This document shows positions 37,105-48,116 of a stretch of DNA of 64,000 bases, piece after piece. The notes beneath the pieces were generated by a model. That model ran no database searches and was not told where the DNA came from. It was given only the letters and a program-made list of their open reading frames with translations. The stretch spans positions 1-64,000 of the forward strand of contig ABYL01000011.1 of assembly GCA_000173575.1 (NCBI GenBank), written 5' to 3'. The number at the start of each line of letters is the position of its first letter. The first letter of the stretch is position 1. This DNA is from Burkholderia sp. H160 (lineage in GTDB: Bacteria > Pseudomonadota > Gammaproteobacteria > Burkholderiales > Burkholderiaceae). Made by a program: the position numbers and the translations under genes.

Positions 37105-39468
37105 ATGACTCAGTCCCGCTTCTCCGACCCACGCGAGACCAAGCCGCGCCGCGATCCGGTGCTCGCACGCCGTCGCGCGCTGCTCGTCATTCCCGCACTT
37201 GGTGTACTGGTATTGGTCCTGCTGTGGACCGTGATCTTCGCGCGGCTGTCGTTTGAAAAGGATGCGACGTACCGCGAAGCGATGGCGTCTTCCGCCATTC
37301 TTTCCGCGGCGCTCGAGCAGCACACCATCAAGGCGATTCACCAGGTCGATCAGATCACGCGCTTCGTCAAATACGAGTTTGAAAAGACGCCCAATCATTT
37401 CGATCTCGCGAGCACCGTCGAAAAAGGCGTCGTGCAAAGCGAAACGCTCGTGCAGGTGTCGCTGATCGACGAGCACGGCAGACTGCTCGCCACGACGGCC
37501 GAACTCAATCCCGCTCACATCGACCTGTCCGACCGCGAGCACTTCAAGGTCCACGAGCACGAGAACGACGACCAGCTATACATCAGCAAGCCGGTGCTCG
37601 GCCGCGTGTCGGGTCACTGGACGCTGCAGATGACGCGGCGCCTGAATCATGCGGACGGCTCGTTCGCGGGCGTCGTCGTGGTCTCCGAAGACCCGAGCTA
37701 TTTCACGTCGGACTTCTACAACAACGCGGCAATCGGCCGCGAAGGCGTGATCGCGGTGATCTCGGACAGCGGCACCGTGCTCGCGCGCCGCACCGGCAAC
37801 GCGGACAAGGCGAGCGGCACGTTCACCGCGACCGGCACCTATCCGACTTCGGAGCACGTGTCGGGCACCTACGTCGATTCGATCGACAACGTCACGCGCA
37901 TCGTGTCGTACCGGCACATCGACGGCTATCCGCTCGGCGTGCTCGTCGGTCTTTCGCAAGGCGAAGAATTCGCCGACTACAACCACACGCGCAACGTCTA
38001 TCTGTTGATGGCGGGCTTCATCTCGCTCGCGATGCTCAGCTTCTTCGGGGTCGCGACCGGCCTGATCGGCAAGCTGCTCGGCCGCGAGCGCGAGATGACG
38101 CATCTCGTCGAATACGATCTGTTGACCGGCCTGCGCAATCGCTATGCGACGCTGCAGGCGCTGCGCCACGACGTCGCGCAGCCGGTCAATCTCGGCCGCC
38201 TCGCGATTCTTTTTATCGACCTCGACAACTTCAAGGCCGTCAACGACACGCTCGGCCACAACGCCGGTGACATCGTGCTGCAGATGACGGCCTCGCGTCT
38301 GTCCGCCGCGGTCGGCGACGGCGGTGCGCTGAGCCGCATCGGCGGCGACGAGTTCGTCGTCGTGATCAAGGGAGACGACGTCGAGAAGCGCGCGGTCACG
38401 CTCGCCGAAGCCGCGGGCAAAGCGTTCTCGAAGCCGTTCGAGGTGCGCGGCAGCTCGTTCGTGCTGCATGCGAGCATCGGCATCGCGCTGTACTCGGTCG
38501 CGAACGAAAACGAGATCGACCTGCTGAAGAAGGCCGACCTCGCGATGTACAGCGCGAAGGACGCCGGCAAGAACTGCTACCAGTTCTATTCGCCGCATCT
38601 GGCGCATCGCGCGGACCATCTGATGAAGTGGGAACAACAATTGCGCGTCGCGCTCGACGAGGGGCAACTATTCCTCGCGTATCAGCCCAAGATCGATCTG
38701 ACGCGTCGCTGCATCACCGGCTTCGAAGCGCTGCTGCGCTGGAACCATCCGCAGCACGGACTGATCCCGGCCAACGAATTCATTCCCGTGGCCGAATCGA
38801 CCGGCCTGATCGTGCCAATCGGCGACTTCGTGATCGAGACGGCGTGCCGCCAGCTCGCGCAATGGCAGCAGCAGGGCTACGACACGCTGTCGCTCGCGGT
38901 GAATATTTCGGCGGTGCAGTTCTGGCGGGGCGACCTGTTCGAAACGATCTCGCGTGCGATCGAGGAATCCGGCATCTCCGCGCGCCGCCTCGAGCTCGAA
39001 ATTACCGAGACGACGATGATGGAATATCCGGAAGTCGTCTCCGAAAAAATCTTTGCGCTGAAGCGTCTCGGCGTACGCATCGCGCTCGACGATTTCGGCA
39101 CTGGCTATTCTTCGCTCTCCTATCTGAACCGCTTCGCCGTCGATACGCTGAAGGTGGACCGCTCGTTCGTCCAGGCGATTCCGGGCGACCGCAGCGTCTG
39201 CGTGATGGTGACCGCGATCGTCAACCTAGCGCGCTCGCTCGGGCTCACGGTGGTGGTCGAAGGCACGGAGACCGAAGAGCAGATTGCGTGGCTGGCCGCG
39301 CTCGGCCATATCGAGGCACAGGGCTTCCTGTTCTCGCGTCCGGTGCCGGCGGAGGCGATTCCGGCGCTGCTCGAGCGCTTCGGGGTATGCGGCATGAACC
39401 ACAGCGGCGGCCGCCGCGCCGCGCAGGAAACCGACAACCTGAACAGCGTATCCAGCACCAACAATTAA
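37105..39468 (+). CDS. Membrane GGDEF-EAL cyclic-di-GMP enzyme with Cache sensor
   Basis: This 787-residue protein has an N-terminal helix (about 25-48), a periplasmic Cache-like sensor (about 50-290), a second helix (about 300-325), then GGDEF and EAL domains. The GGDEF motif is intact (38341-38355), and EAL is intact in GFEALLRWNHP (about 38724), with NISAVQF, ITET, DDFGTGYSS, LKVDRSF, VEGTET and QGF. Both synthesis and breakdown of cyclic di-GMP are therefore chemically possible. The product could control the PilZ-bearing BcsA encoded 16 kb upstream. Confidence 0.95.
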   Translation: MTQSRFSDPRETKPRRDPVLARRRALLVIPALGVLVLVLLWTVIFARLSFEKDATYREAMASSAILSAALEQHTIKAIHQVDQITRFVKYEFEKTPNHFDLASTVEKGVVQSETLVQVSLIDEHGRLLATTAELNPAHIDLSDREHFKVHEHENDDQLYISKPVLGRVSGHWTLQMTRRLNHADGSFAGVVVVSEDPSYFTSDFYNNAAIGREGVIAVISDSGTVLARRTGNADKASGTFTATGTYPTSEHVSGTYVDSIDNVTRIVSYRHIDGYPLGVLVGLSQGEEFADYNHTRNVYLLMAGFISLAMLSFFGVATGLIGKLLGREREMTHLVEYDLLTGLRNRYATLQALRHDVAQPVNLGRLAILFIDLDNFKAVNDTLGHNAGDIVLQMTASRLSAAVGDGGALSRIGGDEFVVVIKGDDVEKRAVTLAEAAGKAFSKPFEVRGSSFVLHASIGIALYSVANENEIDLLKKADLAMYSAKDAGKNCYQFYSPHLAHRADHLMKWEQQLRVALDEGQLFLAYQPKIDLTRRCITGFEALLRWNHPQHGLIPANEFIPVAESTGLIVPIGDFVIETACRQLAQWQQQGYDTLSLAVNISAVQFWRGDLFETISRAIEESGISARRLELEITETTMMEYPEVVSEKIFALKRLGVRIALDDFGTGYSSLSYLNRFAVDTLKVDRSFVQAIPGDRSVCVMVTAIVNLARSLGLTVVVEGTETEEQIAWLAALGHIEAQGFLFSRPVPAEAIPALLERFGVCGMNHSGGRRAAQETDNLNSVSSTNN

Positions 39469-39505
39469 AGGACGGGCGCCCATACGGCGGGCCCCCGCAG
39501 CGCCG

Positions 39506-40714
39506 ATGCAGACCATCACGAGCGAGGAGGCTGCCCGTCGCGGGCAACGGGAGCCGCTATGGACGCTGTTCCGGGTCGTGTTCGGCCTGTCGGCGCTATC
39601 CTGGGGTGGCCTCGCGTTGATGGCGCAGCTCGAGCATCACTACGTCGAACGCGAGGGGCGGCTGTCGCGCGTGGCATTCTCGGATCTGATCGCGCTCGCG
39701 TGGATGGTGCCGGGACCCGTCGGCTGCAACGTCGCCGTGCAGCTCGGGCACGCTTTGCGCGGACGTGCCGGCGCGTGGGTCGCCGGGATAGCGAGCGTGC
39801 TGCCCTTCTTCGCGTTGATGACGCTGTTCGCCATCTTCTACCGCACGCCCATCGTGCAGACGATCGCGTCGCAAACGCTGCTGCATCACTTCAGCGTCGT
39901 GCTCGCGACGCTGATCGCGGTCACCTGGTACAAGCAGACGCGCGCGCTCGTGCGCGGCAAGCTCGAATGGACGGCGGCGGTGCTCGGCAGCATCGCGCTC
40001 TTCTATGCGCACAGCGCCGCGGCCTATGTGGTGATGCTCGGCACGGCCTTCGGCAGCGGCTGGTTGGCAAGCCCGGAGCACGACTCGCGTCTCGTAGTGT
40101 CGCTGGAGCGCGGCGACTATCGGCTACTGGCCGGGCTCAGCGCGCTACTCGTGGTGTTCGCGTTGCCGCTGCCGCATCGCTATGAACTCGCGCTGCTGTG
40201 GCCGCGCCTCGCGGGCGCCGGCATGACGCTGTTCGGCGGCGGCTTCTCGGCGTTGCCGGTGCTAAAGACACTGTTTGTCACGCCGGCGATCGGCGTATCG
40301 GATAACGACTTCACGCTCGCGTTTTCGCTGTCGCCGTTATCACCGGGACCGTTGCTGAACGTGGTGCCGTTCTTCGGATATCTCGTCGATGGCTGGCCGG
40401 GCGCGCTGATCGCGACGCTGGCACTGTTCGTGCCGTCGGGCTGCCTCGTCGTGCTCGCGCAGCGGCATCTGCATCAGTTGAAGGCGAACCCGCGCTTCGA
40501 GCACGGCATGAGGATACTGCGCGCGGTCACGACCGCGTTTCTCGCGGTCGCGGTACTGCGCATTGCCGCGCATGTACCGCTGGAGCCGATCTATCTGCTG
40601 ACCGCGACGTTCTCCGCGATGTGCTTCGCGAAGCTGAAGGTGCCGGTGTATGCCGTGTATGGAACGGTGGCGGTGGCGTGCGGTTTGTGGCTCGCGTACG
40701 GCGCCACGACGTGA
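39506..40714 (+). CDS. chrA: Chromate transporter, two-domain ChrA
   Basis: This 402-residue inner-membrane protein is made of two homologous halves, as in long-chain ChrA. Each half has a PGP motif: MVPGPVGCNVAVQLG in the first and LSPGPLLNVVPFFGYL in the second, with FGGGFSALPVL before the latter. Such proteins export chromate, and sulfate may compete. No chrB or chrC gene is next to it. It begins 37 bases after the GGDEF-EAL gene and may be read from the same message. Confidence 0.9.
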   Translation: MQTITSEEAARRGQREPLWTLFRVVFGLSALSWGGLALMAQLEHHYVEREGRLSRVAFSDLIALAWMVPGPVGCNVAVQLGHALRGRAGAWVAGIASVLPFFALMTLFAIFYRTPIVQTIASQTLLHHFSVVLATLIAVTWYKQTRALVRGKLEWTAAVLGSIALFYAHSAAAYVVMLGTAFGSGWLASPEHDSRLVVSLERGDYRLLAGLSALLVVFALPLPHRYELALLWPRLAGAGMTLFGGGFSALPVLKTLFVTPAIGVSDNDFTLAFSLSPLSPGPLLNVVPFFGYLVDGWPGALIATLALFVPSGCLVVLAQRHLHQLKANPRFEHGMRILRAVTTAFLAVAVLRIAAHVPLEPIYLLTATFSAMCFAKLKVPVYAVYGTVAVACGLWLAYGATT

Positions 40715-40762
40715 CGCGCCACGGGCCGCGCTACGCCTGCCGCGCCCTCGGCGAACTGGCGA

Positions 40763-41221
40763 TCAGAACCCGCGCGACAGCACCGCGACGCCGATCGTCA
40801 CGACGCCCAGCACGAGATTGATCAGCACGAGACGGCGGACCGTACCGACCGCCTGCGCGCCATCGGGCCACTTCTGTGCCTGCACCGCGCGGCGAATGCG
40901 TGGATACACCGCGAAGCGGATATGCCCGAAGATCAGCATCATCACGATGCCGAGGCCGGCCATCGCATGCAGCGGCCAGAGCGCGTGAGCGCCGCCGAAT
41001 TGTGTCAGCAGGAAGCCCCCGCTGATCAGGATCACGAGTACCGACACTCCGACCCAGTTGAAGAAGCGGCCGAACACCGACTCCCAGAGCGGCAGGCGCA
41101 GTTGCGGCGACAGGTCGCCGAGCGCAGGGCGCAGGCAGAAATGCGCGAAGACCATACCGCCGACCCACACCGCCACCCCAAGCAGATGCAGAAAAAGCGC
41201 GATTTCGATAGCCTTGTTCAT
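40763..41221 (-). CDS. CopD-family membrane protein
   Basis: This 152-residue protein has four transmembrane helices and starts with ALFLHLLGVAVWVGGMVFAHF, the conserved opening of the CopD/HemJ-like group. Histidines H13 and H27 lie within the helices and could bind copper or haem. It may help with copper handling, but copC is not adjacent. It ends 48 bases from the convergent chrA gene. Confidence 0.83.
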   Translation of the reverse strand: MNKAIEIALFLHLLGVAVWVGGMVFAHFCLRPALGDLSPQLRLPLWESVFGRFFNWVGVSVLVILISGGFLLTQFGGAHALWPLHAMAGLGIVMMLIFGHIRFAVYPRIRRAVQAQKWPDGAQAVGTVRRLVLINLVLGVVTIGVAVLSRGF

Positions 41222-41446
41222 CTATTTTTCCTCTCCCGACGACGCGACACCGTTTAGGACACTTGATCCCGCTCAGCAGCAACTGAGCGCGTTCGACCAT
41301 GCGTGATGCAGGCAGTTCCGGGTATCGACGGCTATTGCGTCGTATCTTGTTATTGTGATCGTGGCATTTCTATCTGGCCGCGAGCGCCCCGCATGCTAGC
41401 AGGCGCCCGTGGTTTTACCGCGTCAAACTTTGTTAAATCGACTCCA

Positions 41447-43768
41447 TTAAGCCGGCAGCACCGGTCGCATGCCGTCGAGTTTCATCTTGCTGTCGGGCAC
41501 GCGTCCCTTACGCGCGCGTTTGCCGACATGCGCCGCAAGCTCGGCACCGGCAAGCTTCTCCTCGTCGACGCGCCCACCACGGCGCGTGCCGATCAGCATC
41601 ACGCCGGCCTTGTTGATCGCGAGCGCCTGCACGAGCGTTTCGTTGTCGTCGAGCCCCATCAGGGTGACGCCGCGCCCGCCGCCCGACAACGTCTTCATCT
41701 CGTCGAGGCCGAACACGAGCAGACGCCCGCCCGACGACAGACACGCGACCTGCTCCGCATCCGGCAGCATCGGCATCGGCGCGAGCGGCGCGGCACCAGC
41801 GTCGATCGTCATGAACGACTTGCCGGCCTTCACGCGGCTCACCATGTCGCCGACCTTCGCGATAAAGCCGAAACCGTTGCTCGACGCGAGCAGCAGCGCC
41901 TGCTCGGCCGACGCCGCGTAGTAATGCATCAGATGGCTACCCGATTCGAGCTCGATCAGCGACGTGACCGGCACGCCATCGCCGCGCCCGCCCGGCAGTT
42001 GAGCCACCGCGACCGAATAGACACGTCCGTTGCTGCCCCACGCGATCAGCGTGTCGGGCGTGCGGCACTGGAACGCCGCGTAGAGGCCATCGCCGGCCTT
42101 GAAGGTGAAGCCCGCTGCATCGAGCCCGTGGCCCTTCAGCGCGCGCACCCAGCCCTTCTGCGACACCACGACAGTGACCGGCTCATCGACCACGCGCGCT
42201 TCGAACGTCGCGCGCTTTTCCTGCTGGATCAGCGTGCGGCGCTCGTCGCCGTACTGCTTTGCGTCGGCTTCGATTTCTTTGATCAGCTGGCGCTTCATCG
42301 CCGATTCGCTGCCGAGAAGCTCTTCGAGCTTGGCCTTCTCTTCGCGCAGCTCGGCCAGCTCCTTCTCGATCTTGATCTTCTCGAGGCGCGCCAACTGACG
42401 CAGCCGGATTTCGAGGATGTCTTCGGCCTGGCGGTCGGTGAGGCCGAACGCGGCCATCAGCGCGACCTTCGGCTCGTCCGATTCGCGGATGATGCGGATG
42501 ACTTCGTCGATATTCAGGAAGACGATCATCCGGCCTTCGAGAATATGGATCCGGTCGTCGACCTTCGACAGACGATGCCGGGTACGGCGCGTCACCGTCG
42601 TGAAACGGAACGCGATCCACTCGTGCAGGATTTCGCTCAAGCCTTTCTGACGCGGCCGGCCATCGCCGCCGACCATCACCATGTTCAGCGGCGCGTTCGA
42701 TTCGAGGCTCGTATGCGCGAGCAGCGTGTTGACGAACTCGGTCTGATCGATGCGGCTCGACTTCGGCTCGAACACGAGACGCACCGGCGCGTCCTTGCCC
42801 GATTCATCGCGCACCGCGTCGACGAGGCCGAGCAGCGTCTGCTTGGTCTGCAACTGCTCGGGCGTCAGCGCCTTCTTGCCGAGCTTGATCTTCGGGTTGA
42901 TCTGTTCTTCGATTTCTTCGAGCACCTTCTGCGCGGCCGTGTTCGGCGGCAGTTCGGTGATCACGAGTTGCCACTGCCCGCGCGCGAGGTCTTCGATCTT
43001 CCAGCGCGCACGCACCTTCAGGCTGCCGCGGCCGGTCTCGTACGCGGCAGCGATTTCCGCCTCGCTCGAAATGATCTGGCCACCGCCCGGGAAGTCCGGC
43101 CCCGGCACATGCTGCATCAACTCCGCGTGCGACAGCTTTGGATGGCGGATCAGCGCGACCGCCGCGCCCGCGACCTCACGCAGGTTGTGCGACGGAATTT
43201 CCGTCGCGAGACCCACGGCGATACCGGATGCGCCGTTGAGCAGCACGAACGGCAGACGCGCCGGCAATACCTTCGGCTCTTCGAACGAGCCGTCGTAGTT
43301 CGGCATGAAGTCGACCGTGCCCTGGTCGATTTCGCCGAGCAGAAGCTTCGCGATCGGCGTCAGACGCGCTTCGGTGTAACGCATCGCCGCCGCGCCGTCG
43401 CCATCGCGCGAGCCGAAGTTGCCCTGGCCGTCGATCAGCGGATAGCGCATCGAGAAGTCCTGCGCGAGACGCACGAGTGCGTCGTACGCGGACTGGTCAC
43501 CATGCGGGTGATACTTACCGAGCACGTCGCCGACCACGCGCGCCGACTTGACCGGCTTCGCGTTGTCGCCGAGGCCCATCTCGTTCATCGCGAACAGGAT
43601 GCGGCGCTGCACCGGCTTCTGGCCGTCGCAAACATCTGGCAGCGCGCGGCCCTTGACCACGCTGACCGCATACTCGAGGTACGCGCGTTCCGCGTAGTTG
43701 CCGAGCGTCAGCACGTCGCTATCCGACGGCGGCTCGTTGAAAAGGTCGAGAGTGTTATCGTCGTCCAT
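41447..43768 (-). CDS. parC: DNA topoisomerase IV subunit A
   Basis: This 773-residue subunit cuts and rejoins DNA to unlink daughter chromosomes. The catalytic tyrosine is Y131 in [11 protein letters not shown], and the quinolone-region helix is [15 protein letters not shown] (88-102). The C-terminal beta-pinwheel is present (GSNGRVYSV and later blades). It lies 60 bases after parE on the same strand, so the two subunits are made from one operon. Confidence 0.97.
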   Translation of the reverse strand: MDDDNTLDLFNEPPSDSDVLTLGNYAERAYLEYAVSVVKGRALPDVCDGQKPVQRRILFAMNEMGLGDNAKPVKSARVVGDVLGKYHPHGDQSAYDALVRLAQDFSMRYPLIDGQGNFGSRDGDGAAAMRYTEARLTPIAKLLLGEIDQGTVDFMPNYDGSFEEPKVLPARLPFVLLNGASGIAVGLATEIPSHNLREVAGAAVALIRHPKLSHAELMQHVPGPDFPGGGQIISSEAEIAAAYETGRGSLKVRARWKIEDLARGQWQLVITELPPNTAAQKVLEEIEEQINPKIKLGKKALTPEQLQTKQTLLGLVDAVRDESGKDAPVRLVFEPKSSRIDQTEFVNTLLAHTSLESNAPLNMVMVGGDGRPRQKGLSEILHEWIAFRFTTVTRRTRHRLSKVDDRIHILEGRMIVFLNIDEVIRIIRESDEPKVALMAAFGLTDRQAEDILEIRLRQLARLEKIKIEKELAELREEKAKLEELLGSESAMKRQLIKEIEADAKQYGDERRTLIQQEKRATFEARVVDEPVTVVVSQKGWVRALKGHGLDAAGFTFKAGDGLYAAFQCRTPDTLIAWGSNGRVYSVAVAQLPGGRGDGVPVTSLIELESGSHLMHYYAASAEQALLLASSNGFGFIAKVGDMVSRVKAGKSFMTIDAGAAPLAPMPMLPDAEQVACLSSGGRLLVFGLDEMKTLSGGGRGVTLMGLDDNETLVQALAINKAGVMLIGTRRGGRVDEEKLAGAELAAHVGKRARKGRVPDSKMKLDGMRPVLPA

Positions 43769-43828
43769 CTAGATTCCGTGTCCGTGTTTGGCTTGAAGTG
43801 TCGTATGCCGCATTGAGGCGCAACGCGC

Positions 43829-45814
43829 TCAGATGTCCGCTTCCACTTCGTTGCCCTTCTCTTCGAGCCAGCTGCGGCGCGACGCCGCTTCGCCTTTGCC
43901 CATCAGCATCGTCATGCGCGCGACGGTCGCGTCGTAGTCGAGGTCGCCGAGCGCGACCGGTTGCAGGCGGCGCGTGTCGGGGTTCATCGTCGTGTCCCAC
44001 AGCTGCTCGGCGCTCATTTCGCCGAGCCCCTTGAAGCGGCTGATCGACCACTGGTTATCGCGCACACCGTCCTTGCGCAGCTTGTCGAGAATCGCCTCGA
44101 GCTCGCCTTCGTCGAGCGCGTAGAGCTTCTGCGCGGGTTTCTTGCCGCGCGCGGGCGCATCGACGCGAAACAGCGGCGGCCGCGCGACGCACACATGGCC
44201 GCGCTCGATCAGCTGCGGGAAATGCTTGAAGAACAGCGTGAGCAGCAGCACCTGGATGTGCGAGCCGTCGACGTCCGCATCCGACAGAATGCAGATCTTG
44301 CCGTAGCGCAGATTCGACAGATCGATCTTGTCGTCCGGATTGTGCGGATCGACGCCGATCGCCACCGAAATGTCGTGCACCTCGTTGTTCGCGAACAGGC
44401 GATCGCGCTCGGTTTCCCACGTGTTCAGCACCTTGCCGCGCAGCGGCAGAATGGCCTGGTACTCCTTGTCACGGCCCATCTTCGCGGAGCCGCCCGCCGA
44501 ATCGCCCTCGACGAGGAACAGCTCGTTGCGTCCGATTTCCGTCGATTCGCAATCGGTCAGCTTGCCGGGCAGGACCGCTACGCCCGAGCTCTTGCGCTTC
44601 TCGACCTTCTGCCCGGCGCGCGTGCGTGCCTGCGCCTGCTTGATCACGAGATCGGCGAGCTTCTTGCCATGCTCGACATGCTGGTTCAGCCACAATTCGA
44701 GCGCCGGCCGCGCGAATGACGACACGAGCTTGACCGCATCGCGGCTATTCAGACGCTCCTTGATCTGCCCTTGAAACTGCGGGTCCAGAACCTTTGCCGA
44801 CAGCACGAACGACACGCGCGCGAACACGTCTTCGGCGAGCAGCTTCACGCCCTTCGGCTGAAGGTTGTGCAACTCGACGAAGCTCTTGACCGCCTGGTAA
44901 AGACCGTCGCGCAAACCCGACTCATGTGTGCCGCCCGCGGGCGTCGGAATCAGGTTCACGTAGGACTCGCGCATCAGCGGACCTTCTTCGCTCCACGCGA
45001 CGACCCATGCCGCGCCCTCGCCCTCGGCGAACGTCTCTTCGCTCGAACGCGAGCTTTCCGCATAGCGCTCGCCTTCGAACAGCGGAATCAGCAGGTCGCT
45101 GCCGTTCATGCCTTCGAGCAGATAGCCGCGCAGGCCGTCCTCGTATTTCCAGCTTTGCTGCTCGCCGGTTTTTTCGTTGACGAGCGTGACTTCGACGCCC
45201 GGCAACAACACCGCTTTCGAGCGCAACAGACGCTGCAACTCACCGAGCGGCAGGTTCGGCGAATCGAAGTACTTCGGATCGGCCCACGCGGTCACGCGCG
45301 TGCCGGATTTCTTCTCGCCCTTCGCGGCGGCGCGCACTTCGAGTGGCTTCTTGACGTCACCGTGCGCGAAGCTCAAATCGGCCACCTTGCCGTCGCGCCA
45401 CACGGTGACGTCGAGTCGCGTGGACAGCGCATTCGTCACCGACACGCCGACGCCGTGCAGGCCGCCCGAGAACGTATAGGCGCCGCCGGCGGCCTTGTCG
45501 AACTTGCCGCCCGCATGCAGGCGCGTGAAAACGATTTCGACGACCGGTACGCCCTCGTCGGGGTGCAGGCCGAATGGAATGCCGCGGCCGTCGTCCTCGA
45601 CCGAGACCGAATGGTCCGCGTGCAGCGTGACCGTGATTTGCCGGCCGAAGCCGCCGAGGGCTTCGTCCGATGCGTTGTCGATGACTTCCTGAATGATGTG
45701 CAGCGGATTCTCGGTGCGGGTGTACATGCCGGGTCGTTGCTTGACCGGCTCCAGACCCTTCAACACCTTGATCGACGCTTCGCTATACGCGGCGTTTGGC
45801 TTTTTCGTAGACAT
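43829..45814 (-). CDS. parE: DNA topoisomerase IV subunit B
   Basis: This 661-residue ATPase subunit has the GHKL domain (EVIDNASDEALGG, DDGRGIPFGL), a transducer with conserved lysine region, and the TOPRIM domain (EGDSAGGSAKMGRD, LSDADVDGSHI) that holds the metal for cleavage. ATG at 45814 (MSTKKPNAAYSE) is taken as start; an in-frame ATG eight codons earlier is also possible. It is upstream of parC, which it partners. The promoter lies in the 367-base region before it. Confidence 0.96.
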   Translation of the reverse strand: MSTKKPNAAYSEASIKVLKGLEPVKQRPGMYTRTENPLHIIQEVIDNASDEALGGFGRQITVTLHADHSVSVEDDGRGIPFGLHPDEGVPVVEIVFTRLHAGGKFDKAAGGAYTFSGGLHGVGVSVTNALSTRLDVTVWRDGKVADLSFAHGDVKKPLEVRAAAKGEKKSGTRVTAWADPKYFDSPNLPLGELQRLLRSKAVLLPGVEVTLVNEKTGEQQSWKYEDGLRGYLLEGMNGSDLLIPLFEGERYAESSRSSEETFAEGEGAAWVVAWSEEGPLMRESYVNLIPTPAGGTHESGLRDGLYQAVKSFVELHNLQPKGVKLLAEDVFARVSFVLSAKVLDPQFQGQIKERLNSRDAVKLVSSFARPALELWLNQHVEHGKKLADLVIKQAQARTRAGQKVEKRKSSGVAVLPGKLTDCESTEIGRNELFLVEGDSAGGSAKMGRDKEYQAILPLRGKVLNTWETERDRLFANNEVHDISVAIGVDPHNPDDKIDLSNLRYGKICILSDADVDGSHIQVLLLTLFFKHFPQLIERGHVCVARPPLFRVDAPARGKKPAQKLYALDEGELEAILDKLRKDGVRDNQWSISRFKGLGEMSAEQLWDTTMNPDTRRLQPVALGDLDYDATVARMTMLMGKGEAASRRSWLEEKGNEVEADI

Positions 45815-46181
45815 GATTGACTCGGTGCGTCGGTTCATCGTTGTTCACAGGTCCTGTGGACAGGTCCGTGGACAATGCGTTGAGTTTTCAAAAAAAGCGA
45901 AACGAAACAACAGGGTTAGGCGGGGTGCCCGCGATGCGGGCAAGCTGTTTTGTTGCGCGGCTTCCGCTGGCGCGCCGGAAAGCCGGACGTGGACGTGGAG
46001 CCCGCCGGGGAAGCCTGTTCGCGGGGTATTGTACTGATTTCAATCACGGCGGCAATTGACGTCGTGCTGAATTGGCCGACTGGATAAGGCGCGGCGCGCG
46101 CTGGGAGACACGCGCCGGAGGGGGATTGAAGGCTCGAGGTCATGCGTGGAGCGCACTGCGGGGCGCTCGCACCGCTTAGTT
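45815..46181. other. Control region upstream of parE
   Basis: These 367 bases hold no gene. They include a tandem repeat of ACAGGTCC near 45848-45876 and a compact hairpin at 45926-45942 (seven-base arms, three-base loop) with partly complementary flanks. Either could be part of the parE promoter or the end of the ABC-F message. Confidence 0.45.
45926..45942. repeat. Compact inverted repeat
   Basis: Perfect arms TGCCCGC and GCGGGCA around GAT form a short, stable hairpin between the ABC-F gene and parE. Outer bases (CAACAG to the left, CTGTTTTGTT to the right) may extend the stem imperfectly. Confidence 0.5.
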
Positions 46182-48116
46182 TTACTTGACGCGGTTTTCC
46201 AGCTCGTCCCAACGCTCGAGCGCGATCATCAGTTCCTCGTCGATCTCGGCATAGCGCTCGGTTAGACGCGTGCCCTCGCGCGCATCCTTCGCGAACACCG
46301 AGCCGTCTTCGAGCTGCGCGCCGATCGACTTCTGTTCGGCTTCGAGGTCGGCAATCATTTTCGGCAGCGCCTCCAGTTCGCGCTGCTCCTTGAACGACAG
46401 CTTCACGGTGCGCTGGGCATTGCGGCCTCCGGCGCTTTCCTTCGGCGCCGCTTCTTTCGGCGCTTCCTTGCTCGCCTCTTTCTGCGCTTCGAGCGCGAGT
46501 TGCTCCGAGCGATCGCGTTGCGTCTGCCAGTCCGTGAAGCCGCCGACGTATTCGCGCCACTTGCCCCCACCCTCCGATGCGATCACCGACGTCACCACGT
46601 TATCGAGAAACGCGCGGTCGTGGCTGACGAGCAGCACCGTGCCGTCGTAGTCGATCAGCAGTTCTTCGAGCAGTTCGAGCGTCGGAATGTCGAGGTCGTT
46701 GGTCGGTTCGTCGAGCACCAGCACGTTGGCCGGCCGCGCGAACAGACGCGCGAGCAGCAGCCGGTTGCGCTCGCCGCCCGACAGCGACTTGACCGGCGAA
46801 CGCGCGCGCTCCGGCGCGAACAGGAAGTCGCCGAGATAGCTCATCACGTGCTTCTTCTGGCCGTTGATTTCGACCCACTCGCTGCCGGGGCTGATCGTGT
46901 CGGCAAGGCTCTTTTCCAGATCGAGCGCCGCGCGCATCTGATCAAAATACGCGACCTGCAGATTCGTGCCGACGCGCACGTTGCCCTCGTCCGGCGCGAG
47001 TTCGCCAAGGATCAGTTTCAGCAGCGTGGTCTTGCCCGCGCCGTTCGGACCGACGAAGCCGATCTTGTCGCCGCGCATCACCGTGGCCGTGAAGCAGTCC
47101 ACCACCGTGCGCTCGCCGTAGCGCTTCGTCACGTCCGTCAGTTCCGCGACGATCTTGCCGGACTTCTCGCCCTGACCGACGTCGAGCTTCACGTTGCCCT
47201 GCACGTTGCGGCGCTCGGCACGCTCGTTGCGCATCTGCACGAGGCGCGCGATGCGGCCGACGCTGCGCGTACGACGTGCTTCGACGCCCTTGCGGATCCA
47301 CACTTCTTCCTGGGCCAGCAGCTTGTCGAACTTCTCGTTTTCGATGCGCTCGACTTCGAGCTGCTGGGCCTTGCGCGTCTGGTACGCGGAGAAATTGCCC
47401 GGATATGACAGCAGCCGCCCACGATCGAGCTCGACGATGCGCGTCGCGACGCGGTCGAGAAAGGCACGATCGTGCGTGATGAACAGCAGACCCGCGCGCA
47501 GCGACACCAGCAGATCTTCGAGCCAGCGGATGCCATCGAAGTCGAGATGGTTGGTCGGCTCATCGAGCAGCAGCACGTCGGGCTGCACGACCAGCGCACG
47601 CGCGAGCGCGGCGCGCTTCTGCATACCGCCCGACAGCGAGCCGACGCGCGCCTCGCCGTTCAGGCCGATCTGCTGCAGCGTGGTCGCGACGCGGGTGCTC
47701 CAGTTCCATGCATCCGCTGCGTCCAGCGACGATTGCAGCGTGTTCATGCGCGCGAGCAGCGCGTCGTGCTCCGCGCCCTCGGGCGTGTCGGCGAGCTGAT
47801 GCGCGACCGCGTCGTATTCGTCGAGCAGCGCGCGCGCCTCGGTGAGACCGGCGGCGACCGCGTCGAACACGGTGTCGTCGGGATTGAACTCGGGTTCCTG
47901 CGGCACGTAGACCGTGCTCAGATGCTGTTGACGCGAGACGAGGCCGTCGTCGGGCTTGGCGAGATCGGCGACGATCTTCAGCAGCGACGACTTGCCCGCG
48001 CCGTTGCGCCCGATCAGCCCGACGCGCTCGCCCGCTTCGAGCGAGAAATCCGCGTGGTCGAGCAGCGCGACGTGACCGAATGCCAGCTGGGCTCCGGTAA
48101 TGGTGTAAAGCGACAT
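46182..48116 (-). CDS. uup: ABC-F family ATPase (Uup-like)
   Basis: This 644-residue cytoplasmic ATPase contains two nucleotide-binding domains with Walker A GRNGAGKSS and GPNGAGKTT, signatures LSGGMQKR and LSGGERNR, and Walker B DEPTNHLD and DEPTNDLD. There are no membrane helices. A charged C-terminal coiled coil (about 560-644) is typical of Uup, which affects ribosome or DNA-branch handling. The start MSLYTITGAQLAFG at 48116 is the family start; the much longer open frame upstream is not coding. Confidence 0.9.
   Translation of the reverse strand: MSLYTITGAQLAFGHVALLDHADFSLEAGERVGLIGRNGAGKSSLLKIVADLAKPDDGLVSRQQHLSTVYVPQEPEFNPDDTVFDAVAAGLTEARALLDEYDAVAHQLADTPEGAEHDALLARMNTLQSSLDAADAWNWSTRVATTLQQIGLNGEARVGSLSGGMQKRAALARALVVQPDVLLLDEPTNHLDFDGIRWLEDLLVSLRAGLLFITHDRAFLDRVATRIVELDRGRLLSYPGNFSAYQTRKAQQLEVERIENEKFDKLLAQEEVWIRKGVEARRTRSVGRIARLVQMRNERAERRNVQGNVKLDVGQGEKSGKIVAELTDVTKRYGERTVVDCFTATVMRGDKIGFVGPNGAGKTTLLKLILGELAPDEGNVRVGTNLQVAYFDQMRAALDLEKSLADTISPGSEWVEINGQKKHVMSYLGDFLFAPERARSPVKSLSGGERNRLLLARLFARPANVLVLDEPTNDLDIPTLELLEELLIDYDGTVLLVSHDRAFLDNVVTSVIASEGGGKWREYVGGFTDWQTQRDRSEQLALEAQKEASKEAPKEAAPKESAGGRNAQRTVKLSFKEQRELEALPKMIADLEAEQKSIGAQLEDGSVFAKDAREGTRLTERYAEIDEELMIALERWDELENRVK

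Noticed and set aside
41303-43816. Long plus-strand frame opposite parC
   Set aside because: parC is certain on the minus strand with its catalytic tyrosine; the other frame is a codon-bias artefact.
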